DNA of 53,002 nt, taken from contig CAICTM010000686.1 of NCBI GenBank assembly GCA_903772945.1, positions 1 to 53,002 on the forward strand. The letters run 5' to 3'. Below, piece after piece: positions 29,894 through 40,809 of this stretch; the stretch's first letter is position 1; each line of letters opens with the position of its first letter. The stretch is from Seminavis robusta (lineage: Eukaryota > Bacillariophyta > Bacillariophyceae > Naviculales > Naviculaceae). The notes under the pieces were generated by a model, which did not search any database, was not told where the DNA came from, and was given only the letters and a program-made list of their open reading frames with translations. Position numbers and translations under genes: made by a program.

Positions 29894-30825
29894 CGGAAGG
29901 ATCGGCCATGGTCGGTGTTGAATTGCTTTGCATTGAAGAGGAGTGTGGTTTCGTGCTGGTATCGAGGAGTGAGGTGGATCGATCGCAACTAGTAGTATGT
30001 TCGCGCGCATCCATCGGATGGATTCTTCTCTCTGTTGATCTGTCGGTTGGAGTTGTCTCTTCGTTGGAACGTCTTAGACTTAAAGGACCACTATTAGAAG
30101 ATTTAACAAACTGGACTGAAAGATCAAATCCTGACCGTTCATTCGGAACACTGACGCATGCATCGCACATGTATCCAAACAACAAGAGCCAACAGTTTGT
30201 GTTAGACAAGCTAAGAGAAAGATGCAACTCGTGCATGCTACAACATGCAACACTTCTATACTTTGCATATCAAAGACAAGGGAATGACATATTGATGGCT
30301 TTGGTTGTTTAAATCGTTCCGGCAAGATTGCCATCGATCATAGAAAGAGCACTCTTTTGGGCTTGAGTATCATCCAATCACCGTCGGAGACGCATGCACT
30401 GATCGATAGTTTGGCTCTTGAGTAGCGGCAAACCAATCGGAGAATCATGCGATCGGCATGTTTCAGCGCCATCAACGCTCTTTATCTATTGACAGCAATC
30501 ACGGGATCGATATTTGGAGCATGCAATCCCGAGGATTGGTCGATACTTTGGCTCTTGAGTAGCGGCAAATTGCAATATTTCAGCTGGAGAAGCATCACAA
30601 TCGACGCCTTGAGTAGGGGGCCACACACGGGTATCGATATTTGGATCTCTTGAGTAAGGGCTGGCCTCAACGGAAAAGATAGAATCCGAAGCTTGGTCAA
30701 ATCGCCTGTTTCATTCTTCGGCTCACAATCCGACAATCTGCAACCAAAACAGCAGAAGCTCTGCACTTTTCTTTCCAAGCTCTCTTCGCATCGATCCTTC
30801 GGCTCCAAGCTCTCTTCGCTTTACC
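29894..30825. other. Spacer with degenerate ~130-bp repeats
   Basis: No accepted gene. At about 30400-30660 a short block recurs: TTGGCTCTTGAGTAGCGGCA begins at 30411 and 30548, and ACGGG(T)ATCGATATTTGGA occurs at 30501 and 30627. Further TTGAGTAGGGG/TTGAGTAAGGG words follow. The spacing of 126-137 bp suggests about two diverged tandem units just upstream of the broken third gene of the cluster, perhaps its control region. Confidence 0.5.
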
Positions 30826-32074
30826 ATGAACAACAACTCCCCACTTCGTGTCTTTGACCTTTCAAGTCTTCCTCTTTATCCCATCGATTCGGCTGATCCC
30901 TCTCCCGCCCAGCCGTCTGCTGCCAAGACCGACACCACCATGGCCGATCCCTCTTCCACCAAGGCGTCTGCCACCAAGACCGATTCCACCATGGCTGATC
31001 CCTCCCCTAACATAAGTCGCTGGAGTTTGGAGAGCATCCAAAGGACTCATCAGTACTAGGACACAATACCAATGGGAAGCACGATGAACATCTGATCGAG
31101 CAAAGAACATGCATCACCAAGTTGATGCCGCCGCTTGGCATTCCCGAGTGCTGTACACGGACGAGAATGGGAAGGTTCTCTACGCTGTCACCGTTGTGAT
31201 GCCTTCGTTGGTCTGCCACCAAGCATTCAACAAGAAGTATCTTGGGCCTCCCGGCGTTAACCACCCCGTCCTTCCCTGGTACCAGCTTCCAGACAAGGAC
31301 CCTTCTGACGATGTTGAAGCCATCACGGTCCAGTGTTTCAACATGCATAGCATCGCCCTTCTTGCTCAGCATGGGTGGTGGGTCAATGCTGTTGTGACAT
31401 CAGGGGGCCAGTTGGAAGAGCATGCGCAACGTCTGGTTCAAACCTTCGTCCACGACGGGGAAGGCGACTGTATCATGTTCTTGAGGGGTTCAATCCTCCC
31501 ACCGGAAGAAATCGCACCGCCCCCTCTGCCTTCCGTGACGCTAGCGAAACCCCTCCCGATGACTTGGTGGCCATGATTAAGAACAGATCGAAGCCTTCAA
31601 CGCCAAGAACAAGAAGGAGCCCGAGGAGGAGCGTTGGGTGCAGGGCCCATTGATTCCCATGCCAGTTCTTGCTGAGGGCCAAACACTGGTGGTTCGAATC
31701 AGAGCTTCAGGCGATACTGAAGACACTGTTCTTCGTATCAAGGCAGTGGCCAAGAAGGATCAGAAGGATGGCGGCGCCAAGAAGGACAAGCAGGATGACG
31801 GCAGCAAGAAGGACAAGCAAGATGACGGCAGCAAGAAGGACGTCAACAAGCCCTTCAAACAAGCTTTGCATCCCTTCATCCGGCCTGGTGAGGCCTCAAG
31901 CTCTGATTCTGGCCTCGGACGATGATGATGAGTTATGGAAATGCCTCCACCCGCCCTCGCAAGATTGATGCCGTTGACTTGACAATGTCGACACTACTGA
32001 TGACGACGACGAGGAGAGGATAGCGAGACGAGGAGGACGAGGATAGCGATGAAGATGACTCGAACAGCAAGTAG
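30826..32074 (+). pseudogene. Third gene of the middle cluster, broken by several frameshifts
   Basis: Coding-like segments lie end to end in different frames. A start MNNNSPLRVFDLSSLPLYP runs from 30826 to ~31010; HKSLEFGEHPKDSSVLG to ~31105; MHHQVDAAAWHSRVLYTDENG from 31109 to ~31540; then SETPPDDLVAMIK; then EQIEAFNAKNKKEPEEERW, on to GPLIPMPVLAEGQTLVVRIR. A lysine/aspartate repeat (KKDKQDDGS) follows, and an acidic tail (DSDEDDSNSK) ends at the TAG near 32074. At least four shifts are needed to read it through. The product is not recognised. The amino-terminal part has two copies of a TMADPS-type repeat. This is either a decayed element gene or a host gene with indels; short introns do not explain the shifts, since no usual donors sit at the joins. 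Confidence 0.55.
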
Positions 32075-32249
32075 ATTATCGGCGCTCATGCTTATTTCAT
32101 CGTAGCCTTTTAACACTCTATAGTACTATTGATTTGATACTACAACACAGGTACTCAAGTAGGGTAGCTAGTATAGTTTGCTTGTAGTTGTTACGTGTGA
32201 AGCCAATGACTCGATGTAGCCAAGCTAGAAGCCAAAGCCAAGGTTGCCC

Positions 32250-32353
32250 GTGCCATCATGGTATGACAGTGACAGCTACTGTGTCTACTAGATTTGCTAG
32301 CTCTTGACTAGGAAGTAGAACCAGTAGCTGTCACAGTCATACCATGAGGGCAA
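32250..32353. repeat. Long foldback (hairpin) element
   Basis: Arms at 32256-32281 and 32322-32347 are inverted copies matching at 25 of 26 positions (the arm begins TCATGGTATGAC and ends GACAGCTACTG). A 40-base loop contains a further TCTACTAG / CTAG..AGTAGA pairing. Outside the arms, TTGCCC pairs with GGGCAA after a small bulge. It could be a small foldback transposon or a hairpin RNA precursor. Confidence 0.8.
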
Positions 32354-32718
32354 GTCAATACATACACACTACAATGCGGCTAGCTAGCTAGACGAGGAGG
32401 GAGTCAAGTCAAGTCAATAGATAAGAAGAGTACTATTATTTTGATACCTACACTGCTACTGCTGTTGGTGGGAGCATACCTCCCATTATGATTGTTGCCA
32501 TTTGCCTTGTTGGTTGTCACCGATAGTTTGTTGTTGTGGATTGCATATTCAATCTTCATCCTCCACAGTCTCATAGGTGTACTCAGTATCAGTGGACCGA
32601 GTGCTGATCTGCTGATTTCCAATCAAATCCACCAACTCCACCAAATCAGCATCTTCTTCCTTTCATCCCAAGGTTCCAAGGTGCCACTGCTTTCTCGTCG
32701 TTTGTTGTTGTGTGGTTT

Positions 32719-33267
32719 CTACTTCTTGACAGGAACAACAGCAGCAGGGACAGGCTTGACTGCAATAGACATAGGTGGAGGCTTCTTCAAGGCAGCAGGA
32801 GGCTTCACTGGAGCCACCTCAACCGGAGTAAGACAAGGTTCAGCCACCACAACCACCTCTGCTCCTGGATCTGCTCCTGGGCCTGTTGGCTCAACAAAGC
32901 GGCCCTGGCCAGCAGGCAAAATGAACACAATCTCAATGCCTCTGTCAGTTTTCATAACAAGCTCTCTTCCTGAAAGGGGTGAGAATCCAAAGCTGACAAG
33001 TCTGGAATCCTTGTCAGCCACCTTCTCTGACAGATGAGTACCAACCTTCCTGCCCTGCTCAACAGTCAGATACTGGTTCTTCTTGAATCTCCAGAGGAAA
33101 GTGCAGTCTTCATCACACACTTCCACTAGCATATCCAGGTTCGACAGCAATGAAGCCATGGCTCTGGTTGTGGCAGGCGAAGGCTTTGGCTTGGTCTCCT
33201 CATCGATACTCAAGTCAAGGTGGTAGAAAGAAAACAAGTGGCTGTCACCAGTCCGTTTGATGTCCAT
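32719..33267 (-). CDS. Hypothetical protein with Pro-rich tail
   Basis: 182 residues, ATG at 33267. The first 120 residues look globular (LLSNLDMLVEVCDEDCTFLW, GTHLSEKVADKDSRLVSFGF, ELVMKTDRGIEIVFILPAGQ). The tail is Pro/Val/Ala/Lys-rich (PVEVAPVKPPAALKKPPP). No family was recognised. It may be part of the middle cluster, since it lies inside the candidate outer inverted ends. A 15-bp tandem repeat sits just upstream in its 5' flank. Confidence 0.5.
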   Translation of the reverse strand: MDIKRTGDSHLFSFYHLDLSIDEETKPKPSPATTRAMASLLSNLDMLVEVCDEDCTFLWRFKKNQYLTVEQGRKVGTHLSEKVADKDSRLVSFGFSPLSGRELVMKTDRGIEIVFILPAGQGRFVEPTGPGADPGAEVVVVAEPCLTPVEVAPVKPPAALKKPPPMSIAVKPVPAAVVPVKK

Positions 33268-33282
33268 CTTGAGTCAGTGAAT

Positions 33283-33357
33283 GGAGGCTGGAGAGGAGAG
33301 TGGAGAGCCGGAGATTGGAGAGCCGGAGAGTGGAGAGCCGGAGAGTGGAGAGCCAGA
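33283..33357 (+). repeat. 15-bp tandem repeat, TGGAGAGCCGGAGAG type
   Basis: About four to five imperfect units (TGGAGAGCCGGAGAT/GAG) lie directly upstream of the minus-strand orphan that starts at 33267. The purine/pyrimidine strand asymmetry is strong. Confidence 0.8.
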
Positions 33358-33690
33358 TCTTGCAGAGTGAGATCCGGAGCACTGAATCGACCTCTTCTTC
33401 TTCTTCTTCTCCTGAAAGCCCTCAATATTTCACCACCAAAGCGGCGCCATAGGATAGTCAATGAGAGGATGCACATGAGGTAACGGAGAGAGGCTGGCTA
33501 GTGGCCGAAAGAGGAGGAAAAGCGCCATTGTGCCTCTTTTTTCGATCGATTCAAAAGTTTGTGGAGTGAGACGATCGAGTGGCTCCACGCTGACAGGATA
33601 CCTTCATTAGAGTTGAGGCTTATCCGTTACTGGCTAGAAATCTTTAGCTATACAAATTACTAGAGTATGGCCTGCAGGCTCTATCGCGCT

Positions 33691-33709
33691 TATTATTAAG
33701 ACGAGGCAG
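33691..33709 (-). repeat. Candidate right inverted end of the middle cluster
   Basis: On the minus strand it reads CTGCCTCGT then CTTAATAATA and AAGCGCG, resembling CTGCCTCGT...ATAAAGCGCG at 26151-26169. Nine terminal bases are identical, then about six bases of offset, then GCGCG again. No target duplication could be seen beside either end, so this is tentative. Confidence 0.35.
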
Positions 33710-33911
33710 TGGAACTCATTCATTTGATACGACTGTGGCCACGACCATGATTTCTTGCCACGATGGAGCCACAGTACCTGGTACAGTACTAGTCTAATCT
33801 ATTTCGATTGAGTCATTCATCATTCGCCACCTTGCTTGGACTAGTTCAGCAAAACAGTTACATTACATTACATTTGTTATGAGAGGTTTGGTGGAGGAAC
33901 TAGATAGCTAG

Positions 33912-36167
33912 CTATCCCATCCAGGAATTATTATTAGCATTGGGACCTCCCTCTCCGCCTCCTCCTTGCGGAGAAGGAAACTGCAAATCAGTCTGTGCAT
34001 CTTGATTTTGCCCTTGCTGTTGCCCTGGTTGCGGTTGTTGCTGTTCCAGCCTTTGCGGTACTCCGGACAATCCCGACTGATTTTGCAGTTGATGGAGAAT
34101 TCTCTGTTGCTGTTGAAAAAAGTTGGAAGATTGTTCCGTTGCGGACATGGATGGAAGCAACTGTTGCCTGTGTTGTTGTGCCAGCAACTGATCTCCTCCA
34201 AACAACAAGTGTTGCTGCTGTTGTTGCATTTGGAGTTGTTGCTGCTGTAGTTGCAATTGTTGGTGTTGTTGCTGCTGCTGTATCTGCTCCATTCGAAGCA
34301 GCTGTTGTTGCTGCTGGTGCAGTATCTGTTGTTCCGTAATGGTTCCCATCAATGCACTGTTGCTGTTCCCCGACTGCCCTGGGCTGCCGGAATGTTTGCT
34401 TTCTCCTCCTTGCCGCAGAGACATGCCTGGTTTTATGGGAGTTGGTTCCAAATCGCTCAACTGATGAGCAGCGGCGTGACTGTTGTCGCCTCCGCCCAAA
34501 AGAGCCGCCATTTGTTCCTGGGCCGACTGTAAGGACTGAATGGCACCTTGTTCTTGTTGTTGCTGCAAGTTTCCAAATAATGGATGATTCATCATCCCAA
34601 AGGGGTTTGCGCCGGCTGCGGCTGCAACAGATGATGCTTGGTTGCTGTTGCCAGTAGTAGGCATGTTGCTACCCATGTGCTGCCGCATCAGGGATTGTGC
34701 ATGCGGTGGTAACTGTTGAACATGTTGAATGTCAAAGGGTTGTTGTGAGCCCAAGCCGTGGCCACTTGGGTTGGGGAATGTGGAAGACAAAGAAGCACTG
34801 TTGGCCAGATTGGCCTCCATGGGAGGGAGAGATCCTCCGGCGTGCGCTGACAGGGCCCCGAGGCTCTCCCCAGCCGAGACGGCAACACCGCGCAATGGAG
34901 TTGGTTCCACTAGGCCGGCGGAAGAACTCTCCTCCTTTGTCTCTTGTTGTGCTGGGCTGTTGCCGCTCCCCGTCGACTTCAAGCTTGCCCTGCTCTTGCG
35001 TCGCTTGGAACCCTTCGATTTTGACTTTGGCGACGCTTTCTCTTCGAGAAGCATCTTTTCTCGTTCTTCCAGGCAAAATATGGCCTTGTCATCAAGGGGC
35101 GGCAATGCGTAGAAATTAATCTCTGGCTCTTCCGACTTTCCTTTGGTCCTGTCTGATCCCTTGGCGGGTTTCACGCGCTGAATGGATCCGGCAACTTCCG
35201 ATTTGCCACGAAGAAAGAGTTCATGATAGTATGCTGCAAAAGAGGAATGGATGTTGGGTTAGAGGAGGTGTCGAAGCCCAGCCAGATAGGTAGCTAGCCA
35301 GTTGGAACAACGAAAAGCAACTTACCACCCTTGTCAGGTCCTGTACGTAGCAGAAAAGGACAGCATCATTGAGGAACCAGTTTGTCGTAAACCATCAGTC
35401 CATTATCATGCTGGATGCCAGGCTTACCTTGACCATAGATCTTTTTGAAGCCATAGAGATTCAGTTGTCTTTGAAAGCTCACATACTTGAGCTGGTAAAA
35501 GTACCTATAGATGAGAAGGAATGAGATTCGTCACGGGTCAGTGCAATGCAAGTAAGCCTAAGGGCAGCGCAGGACAATGCAGTCCGAACGCCAGAGATGC
35601 CACTAGAATTGATGGATTATAGCCATGATGCTAGCTACTGTATGCTACCCATGGCAAAAGACTTACTTGGGCATGACCGTATCCGTGAAAGCTTTCTTGT
35701 CCCTGATCATGAAACCTACAAAATTGGGACACATCCATCCAAAGCCCAGACGATAAGTTCAGGGACGCTGTAGCAGCAAGACAAGAACGACAAGGAGCAG
35801 GAGCATGCAGTACACACTTACATCGTCCGTGAGGCTGCCAAGAGACAATGCCTTCCATTCCAAGCGACCCTGTTTCTATCTCTGATAACATTCTGTGGAG
35901 CTTAAACGGGAAACGCGTAGGATCAGAAGCTGCAGCACTGCTGTCACCCACGCTGGCTGCAACCGGGTCAGCTTCCTTTCCCTCCGCTTCACTGTCTCCA
36001 CCTGTCCCCTCCAACGTGGCTTCATCTACCGGTAGCAATGCAGAAAAGTTTCCCTCATCCACGCCTGAAGCAGCTTGCTGCTGATCCACATTGGCTGCAT
36101 CATTACCAGCATTAAGCTCTTCTGCTCCATCTTCTGCCTGACTCTTCTTGTTGGTTGTTTCCATCAT
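33912..36167 (-). CDS. Heat shock transcription factor (HSF family)
   Basis: Five exons: 36167-35822, 35715-35667, 35504-35428, 35340-35326 (15 nt) and 35233-33912. All have GTAAGT/GTAAGC-like donors and TAG/CAG acceptors, and they join in frame to 602 residues. The HSF DNA-binding domain spans ~86-184: FPFKLHRML, WQPHGRCFMIRDKKAF, then MPKYFYQLKYVSFQRQLNLY (the recognition helix SFQRQLNLYGF) and YYHELFLRGK. It is split over all five exons. An acidic, low-complexity N-terminus precedes it. The C-terminal ~400 residues hold a basic nuclear signal (KSKGSKRRKSR) and long polyglutamine tracts, likely for activation. No clear heptad oligomerisation region was identified. The protein should bind nGAAn elements in the nucleus. 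The domain assignment is nearly certain. Confidence 0.93.
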
Positions 36168-39100
36168 TTTGCAACTCCAGTCAATCGCAGCCGAGCTTGA
36201 AGAATTTGTGTTGGCTCAGTTGATTCCTCTTTTGGGGCAGACCCACTCTAGCTACAGCAGGGCAAGATAGATGACGACTTGCTAGCAAGCTACTAGTACT
36301 CCAGTGGCCAGCCACCTAGCTAGTAGAGTACAGTATTGTACTCAGTAGTCAACTGCAGCTTGTGCTTCCACCTTCGACACAAGCCAGCTGTGGATGTGGG
36401 ACATACTGGTACAACGGTACAACCCTGACACATCCAGCGAAGCACCGAAAGTTAGCTTCAGGGAGAAGCTTTTTTGAGGACACTACTAGTACACGAGTAA
36501 GATATCATGGGCTGGTTGCCAATACTGGTAACACCCGTAGGCCATAGGTGCTTCCCCCTGTTAGTTCAGATTGGGATACAGTACCTAGTGCTCGGCTGCA
36601 GTACTGTACCTTAGACAGATTATTATTGTCCTTTTTGCCGCAGCCACAAACAGCCTTAGTTTGTGCAAGTAGTTGACCACTTCTTATTCCGTCACATTCT
36701 TTTGAGTTTTGAGCCCATGAGAAATCAAAAAGGAGAGAGTAAATATGAAATTCCCCATTTCCTTCGAGGAGAAGAAATTAAGACTGATCAGTCATGAACA
36801 TGACTGAAGTCATGAATCAGTACTAGTCCACACAACTCTACATGGAGTCCCTATTGTGACTGTTTCCTACATTGAGTCCCTATCGTGACTGTTTCCTATT
36901 AATAATTCCTTGGGAGAAAATGCCTTTAGATCTTATTTAAAAATGCTAGTAAATCCCAAATACATAATTCGAGGAGTTGGGGAATTTATCAAAGAAGTGG
37001 CTCACCGTTCACCGAATACATCCTTCTGGTTACCTCTCCAAGCTTAATCGGAATGTCCATGGTCGTCCATGGAAGAAGAAACCTGCGATATGACTTTGTT
37101 CCCTAGACATTCTATCAGAATACAAAAAGTGCCAAAAAGGACAAAACTCCGATCGAAAAGCGTATGAAAGGAGCACTCCAGTAAAGAAAGACTACCTACG
37201 TGTTCCGGTGTGCTTCTCCAGATGCTTGAGCTTGCTTGTCGGGGTTTTCGTAAGATCCTTCGGAAACTTTATGATCTGAACTGGAAACATAGCTAAACAA
37301 TGGTGCTGGTTACAGTACTCAGTAGGACCTGTATACCGGTAAGACTATTTGATCATGACAAACGCAAATTGTCATAGAGTCCTTTGGTCGTATGGTATGA
37401 ACTGGCAGAGACCAATATTTCATTATGAAAAGGATATCGAAAACAATCGTACTGACATTTGACAGTGATCTGACTGTGTTCTGCATCATTATATCCTGCG
37501 ATGCTACCTGAGCTTACCTGTACCACTCTTATTGTTCAGTGCTTATTTGTGACCAGCGTCCGACCGTAAGGATATTATACGGATACCTAAGGCTGTCAAA
37601 AAGGGCAGGTGAACTTTCTGGTGTATTTTGAACACTTCCATCATCGTCTGTTCTGTGTCGTGGATTTTGTGACTACTGAACTTCTGAAAAGCAAGCAACT
37701 CAAATGTCTGATGAATTCTTTACTCATAGCAAGTACTAGTACTCAGTAAGTAAGTAATAAGTATTACTGTAAGTATACTAGTAAGCAATATTCCCCGCCT
37801 TCTTTCAGACTCTTCTCTGTGTGTCTGTGTCTTGGAATGTATTGTACTTACACACAGCTTAGCTCAGCTTTGTACTCCGTAAATTTTCATCCATGGCGTT
37901 GATTCACCCCCACACTCCACCCCATGTGGCTGTGGGAGTGGGGCAATGTCTCCCAGGAAATCTACAAATCTGGTCTACTTCATTTGTCACAGTACACTGT
38001 GTAGTGGCACTCTCAATGACACAGTGATGCCCAGGCAGATTGCAACATTCTCTCAGTACAGGAACCTCTTAAAATTAGGATACACTTTCCCCCCTTTGTC
38101 CAGAGCCGTAGAGCCGTACGGTAGACACCATCGCGTTGTCGTTTGTCGTGGAAGCTAAAGGCAGAGGTCTAATCGTGGAGCCGATCGACAGCGTGCGGAA
38201 ATTTCCAACAATGTCATGTCATCCACGGCATCCAAGTTTCTGGGTGCCATGAGGAGTCGCGAAGGGAAAGGCAAGCGAGGAAAAGACTACGATCAATGCT
38301 AAATAATGGCACCAATTGAAGCCATTAAAAATTTGTAATCGGAGGTTGTCGCGGAAGCTTCTGGTTTGCTTCTGCTTCCTGCTTGACCTTGAACTTGTAA
38401 TTGCCTGCATTTGCTTGAGCGGAGGCTAGTAGTAAGCGAGCTAGTCTTCAAAAACAAAACACGTGCAAACTTTACGAACAAGGCCATACTTTTGTCCACA
38501 CTTGCAGTTTCCCTCCTGACCTCCAGAGACAGTCCAAGAGCTGTTTGAAGGGGAAGCACACCCGATTCAGAGGCAGGCAGTCCACCTGGTGCCTACCGGT
38601 ACAGAGGAGGCGCTCACTGTAGCTGGCGGAAGGAAGCTCCAGTCGCGTGCAGCTTCGAGTGAAGGAACCGATCTGACAGCTTTTTGGGTGGGGCTGGACC
38701 CCACCGCAACGGTTTTACATTCATACCGGTACAACAGAACAAGAAGAGGTGCGCCATGTTGCCGGTGATGATCATGAAGAATGATTCGATTCAATCGAAT
38801 CTCCTACCGGTATGCACTTGAGACCGCGTTCTTACTACCAGGTACCTGGTACTACATGATCCAGAATGCCTCCAGTTCTTGCTACTATTGAAAGCAGTTA
38901 GCACAGGCCGGAGCGAAGCTTGTGTTGCGGCATGGTGGCGATGTGGTGGAAGAAGCAGTTTACTGGTACTAACTTGCTATAGCTAGCCGCGGGACACCTA
39001 CTGTAGTTCTTGTTGACAATGATATAGTAGCAACTATGACGTAGAATAGCGTCACCGAAGAGCTGGCTGGGCAAGGGGCGGCTGCATGGACTTGTCTTTC

Positions 39101-39263
39101 ATACTGACTCCTGGGCTGATGGTGTGTACATAGTCAAACAACCATAGATCCATTTGTCGGTTTCACTCTTGCTTCTCTCGAGAGGGGGCGAACTGCGCGA
39201 ATAAGCAACCCTTGCACTGGCCATCAGCCCCAGCCAGATTTGCGCTTGTTTGATCTCTGCTTC
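36168..39263. other. Gene-free region of 3.1 kb
   Basis: No convincing gene; short frames only. The upper promoter region of the HSF gene lies at 36168-36400. Local structure includes an inverted repeat TCAGTCATG / CATGACTGA at about 36790-36809, a 29-bp tandem duplication at 36839-36896, and AGTAAGTAAGTAATAAG-type simple sequence near 37740-37760. Scattered TACCGGTA palindromes occur (near 38593, 38725 and 38806). Confidence 0.4.
36839..36896 (+). repeat. 29-bp tandem duplication
   Basis: TACAT(G/T)GAGTCCCTAT followed by (T/C)GTGACTGTTTCC occurs at 36839-36867 and again at 36868-36896, with two differences. Confidence 0.85.
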
Positions 39264-40809
39264 TCAACCGTTGTTCATCATTTTCCACTTGAATCCAACA
39301 CTCTCTAGGCGAGCTCTACGTTCGTCTGTCATCTTGCTCGTGTCGCCAGTCTCGATAAAGTCCTTGTAGGCGGATCGCTGGAGCGGCGCGGGAGATTAGA
39401 TCAGTCGTCACGGCGGCTACCAAGCAAGGATGCCCAAGCGACAATCCTGTCAAGATAGCTTCGTTTCGTACTCACCTGAGTGCTCACCCATCTCCCAAGA
39501 GCTGGATTCGCCGAATATTTGGTCGGGACCTCACCTGAGTACAGCGAACCAGAAGAGATTGAAGTTTGAGTTGAGTGTAAGAGGTACTCAAGCACGCGCA
39601 GAGCCACCAGATGAACGATCCTCACAATTGCCATGAATGCGTTTGTAAGCCAAGAGCTCTCGGAACTTCTCCTCCCATGCTGCTTGCCCCTTGCGCTTCG
39701 CCCACACAAACCCAAGGTTGTTCAAGGCGGCAATCTTCCTATTCGTCATGGACGTTCTCTTGCCCTCGTCAAATGATTTCTTTTCCATGCGCTGCTTGTT
39801 GACCCAGATACCAAGTTCTCTGTTCCCCTCGTACTTTTGTGGGACGTTGCCTGCAAAGCAACGGAGGTGACGGTGAAAACACAGGGAGGAAAAACGTAAA
39901 AAAGGTAAAAAGAAGAACGGATTGTAACTTACAGTCTCCTTGGTCCAGCCTATACTGGCGCAAGTCGTTGAGACGATGATACCACGTGTGCAAAGCATTC
40001 CTAGCCCTTTCCGTTCTGGCTTCTTCCAATTCATCATCCGTAGGTCCCCGCGAGGGCACTTCTCTCGTGTCCTCCCCCGTTGCAGTGCGAGGTCGGGTGC
40101 CTGCGACTGGTGAGCCATAGGCCACGCCTTGAACCATTCCGGGTTGGGAGGAATGTGGCATCGGTCGCTCGATGGCGTGTTGACTGGGTGGGTAATGATG
40201 GTGACTTGGATACCCTGAAGATGACGGAGCATGTGCCGGTGGCATGGAAGCATAATGAGGATACTCATAACCCGCTTCTGGAAACCGGGGGGCACCTGGA
40301 TGGTTCACTGGTGGTGAATATGGGAAGTGCATAGACATTTGAAAATGATGAGCATGGTCGTGACTCGGCATTGACGCAAAGCCACTAGCCTGAGTAGTTC
40401 GAGCCCTCTTACTTGCGGGTCCCATCAGATCTTCATCTCCCGACTCGAGTGCAAATAACGTATTGTCGAGGTGCCCTGATTGAAGATCATCAACTTGAAA
40501 AGACCTCTCTACCGCCCGCGCTGGTGGCTTCCGATCGTCGTCTTCCGAAATCGACAAGGGGTCACGCTCAAGATCATCAACCTGAAAAGAGCTACCTGTT
40601 TCCCGCGCTGGTGGCTTCCGATCATCGTCTTCAGCAATCGACAAGGGCGCGAAGTCGCCAGCTTCATTTCTGAAAGCGGCCTCCACTGCGTCTGCATCGT
40701 GTGGTGCTTGTTCCTCTGGTTCGTCATCTCCGGATTCGGACCTTTTGCTTTCTACTGCAGCATCCTGTTCGACTTCGCTCAAATCGCGGTCTACCCACTT
40801 TTCCGCCAT
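39264..40809 (-). CDS. Helicase-associated (HA) domain protein
   Basis: Four exons: 40809-39933, 39850-39626, 39534-39476 and 39377-39264 (introns 82, 91 and 98 bp; donors GTAAG/GTGAG). They join in frame to 424 residues from the ATG at 40809 (MAEKWVDRDLSEVEQD). The N-terminal 270 residues are acidic and low-complexity, with a tandem duplication of a ~29-residue unit (EDDDRKPPAR...SFQVDDL, twice) and a His/Pro/Tyr-rich section. A basic patch (ASKRARTT) may be a nuclear signal. Residues ~275-420 hold two helicase-associated repeats: GDCNVPQKYEGNRELGIWVN and GNCEVPTKYSANPALGRWVS, each followed by a QR/YK...M(T)..R...L...GF.W end. Such repeats are common in diatoms without an attached helicase and are thought to bind nucleic acid. 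The third intron lies within the second repeat. Confidence 0.9.

Noticed and set aside
31680..31720. tRNA-like GGTTCGAATC box
   Set aside because: No acceptor or anticodon stems fit around it; it lies in coding-like text of the broken third gene.
37946..38158. 70-codon frame in the large gene-free region
   Set aside because: Short, no domain and no flanking exons; expected by chance.
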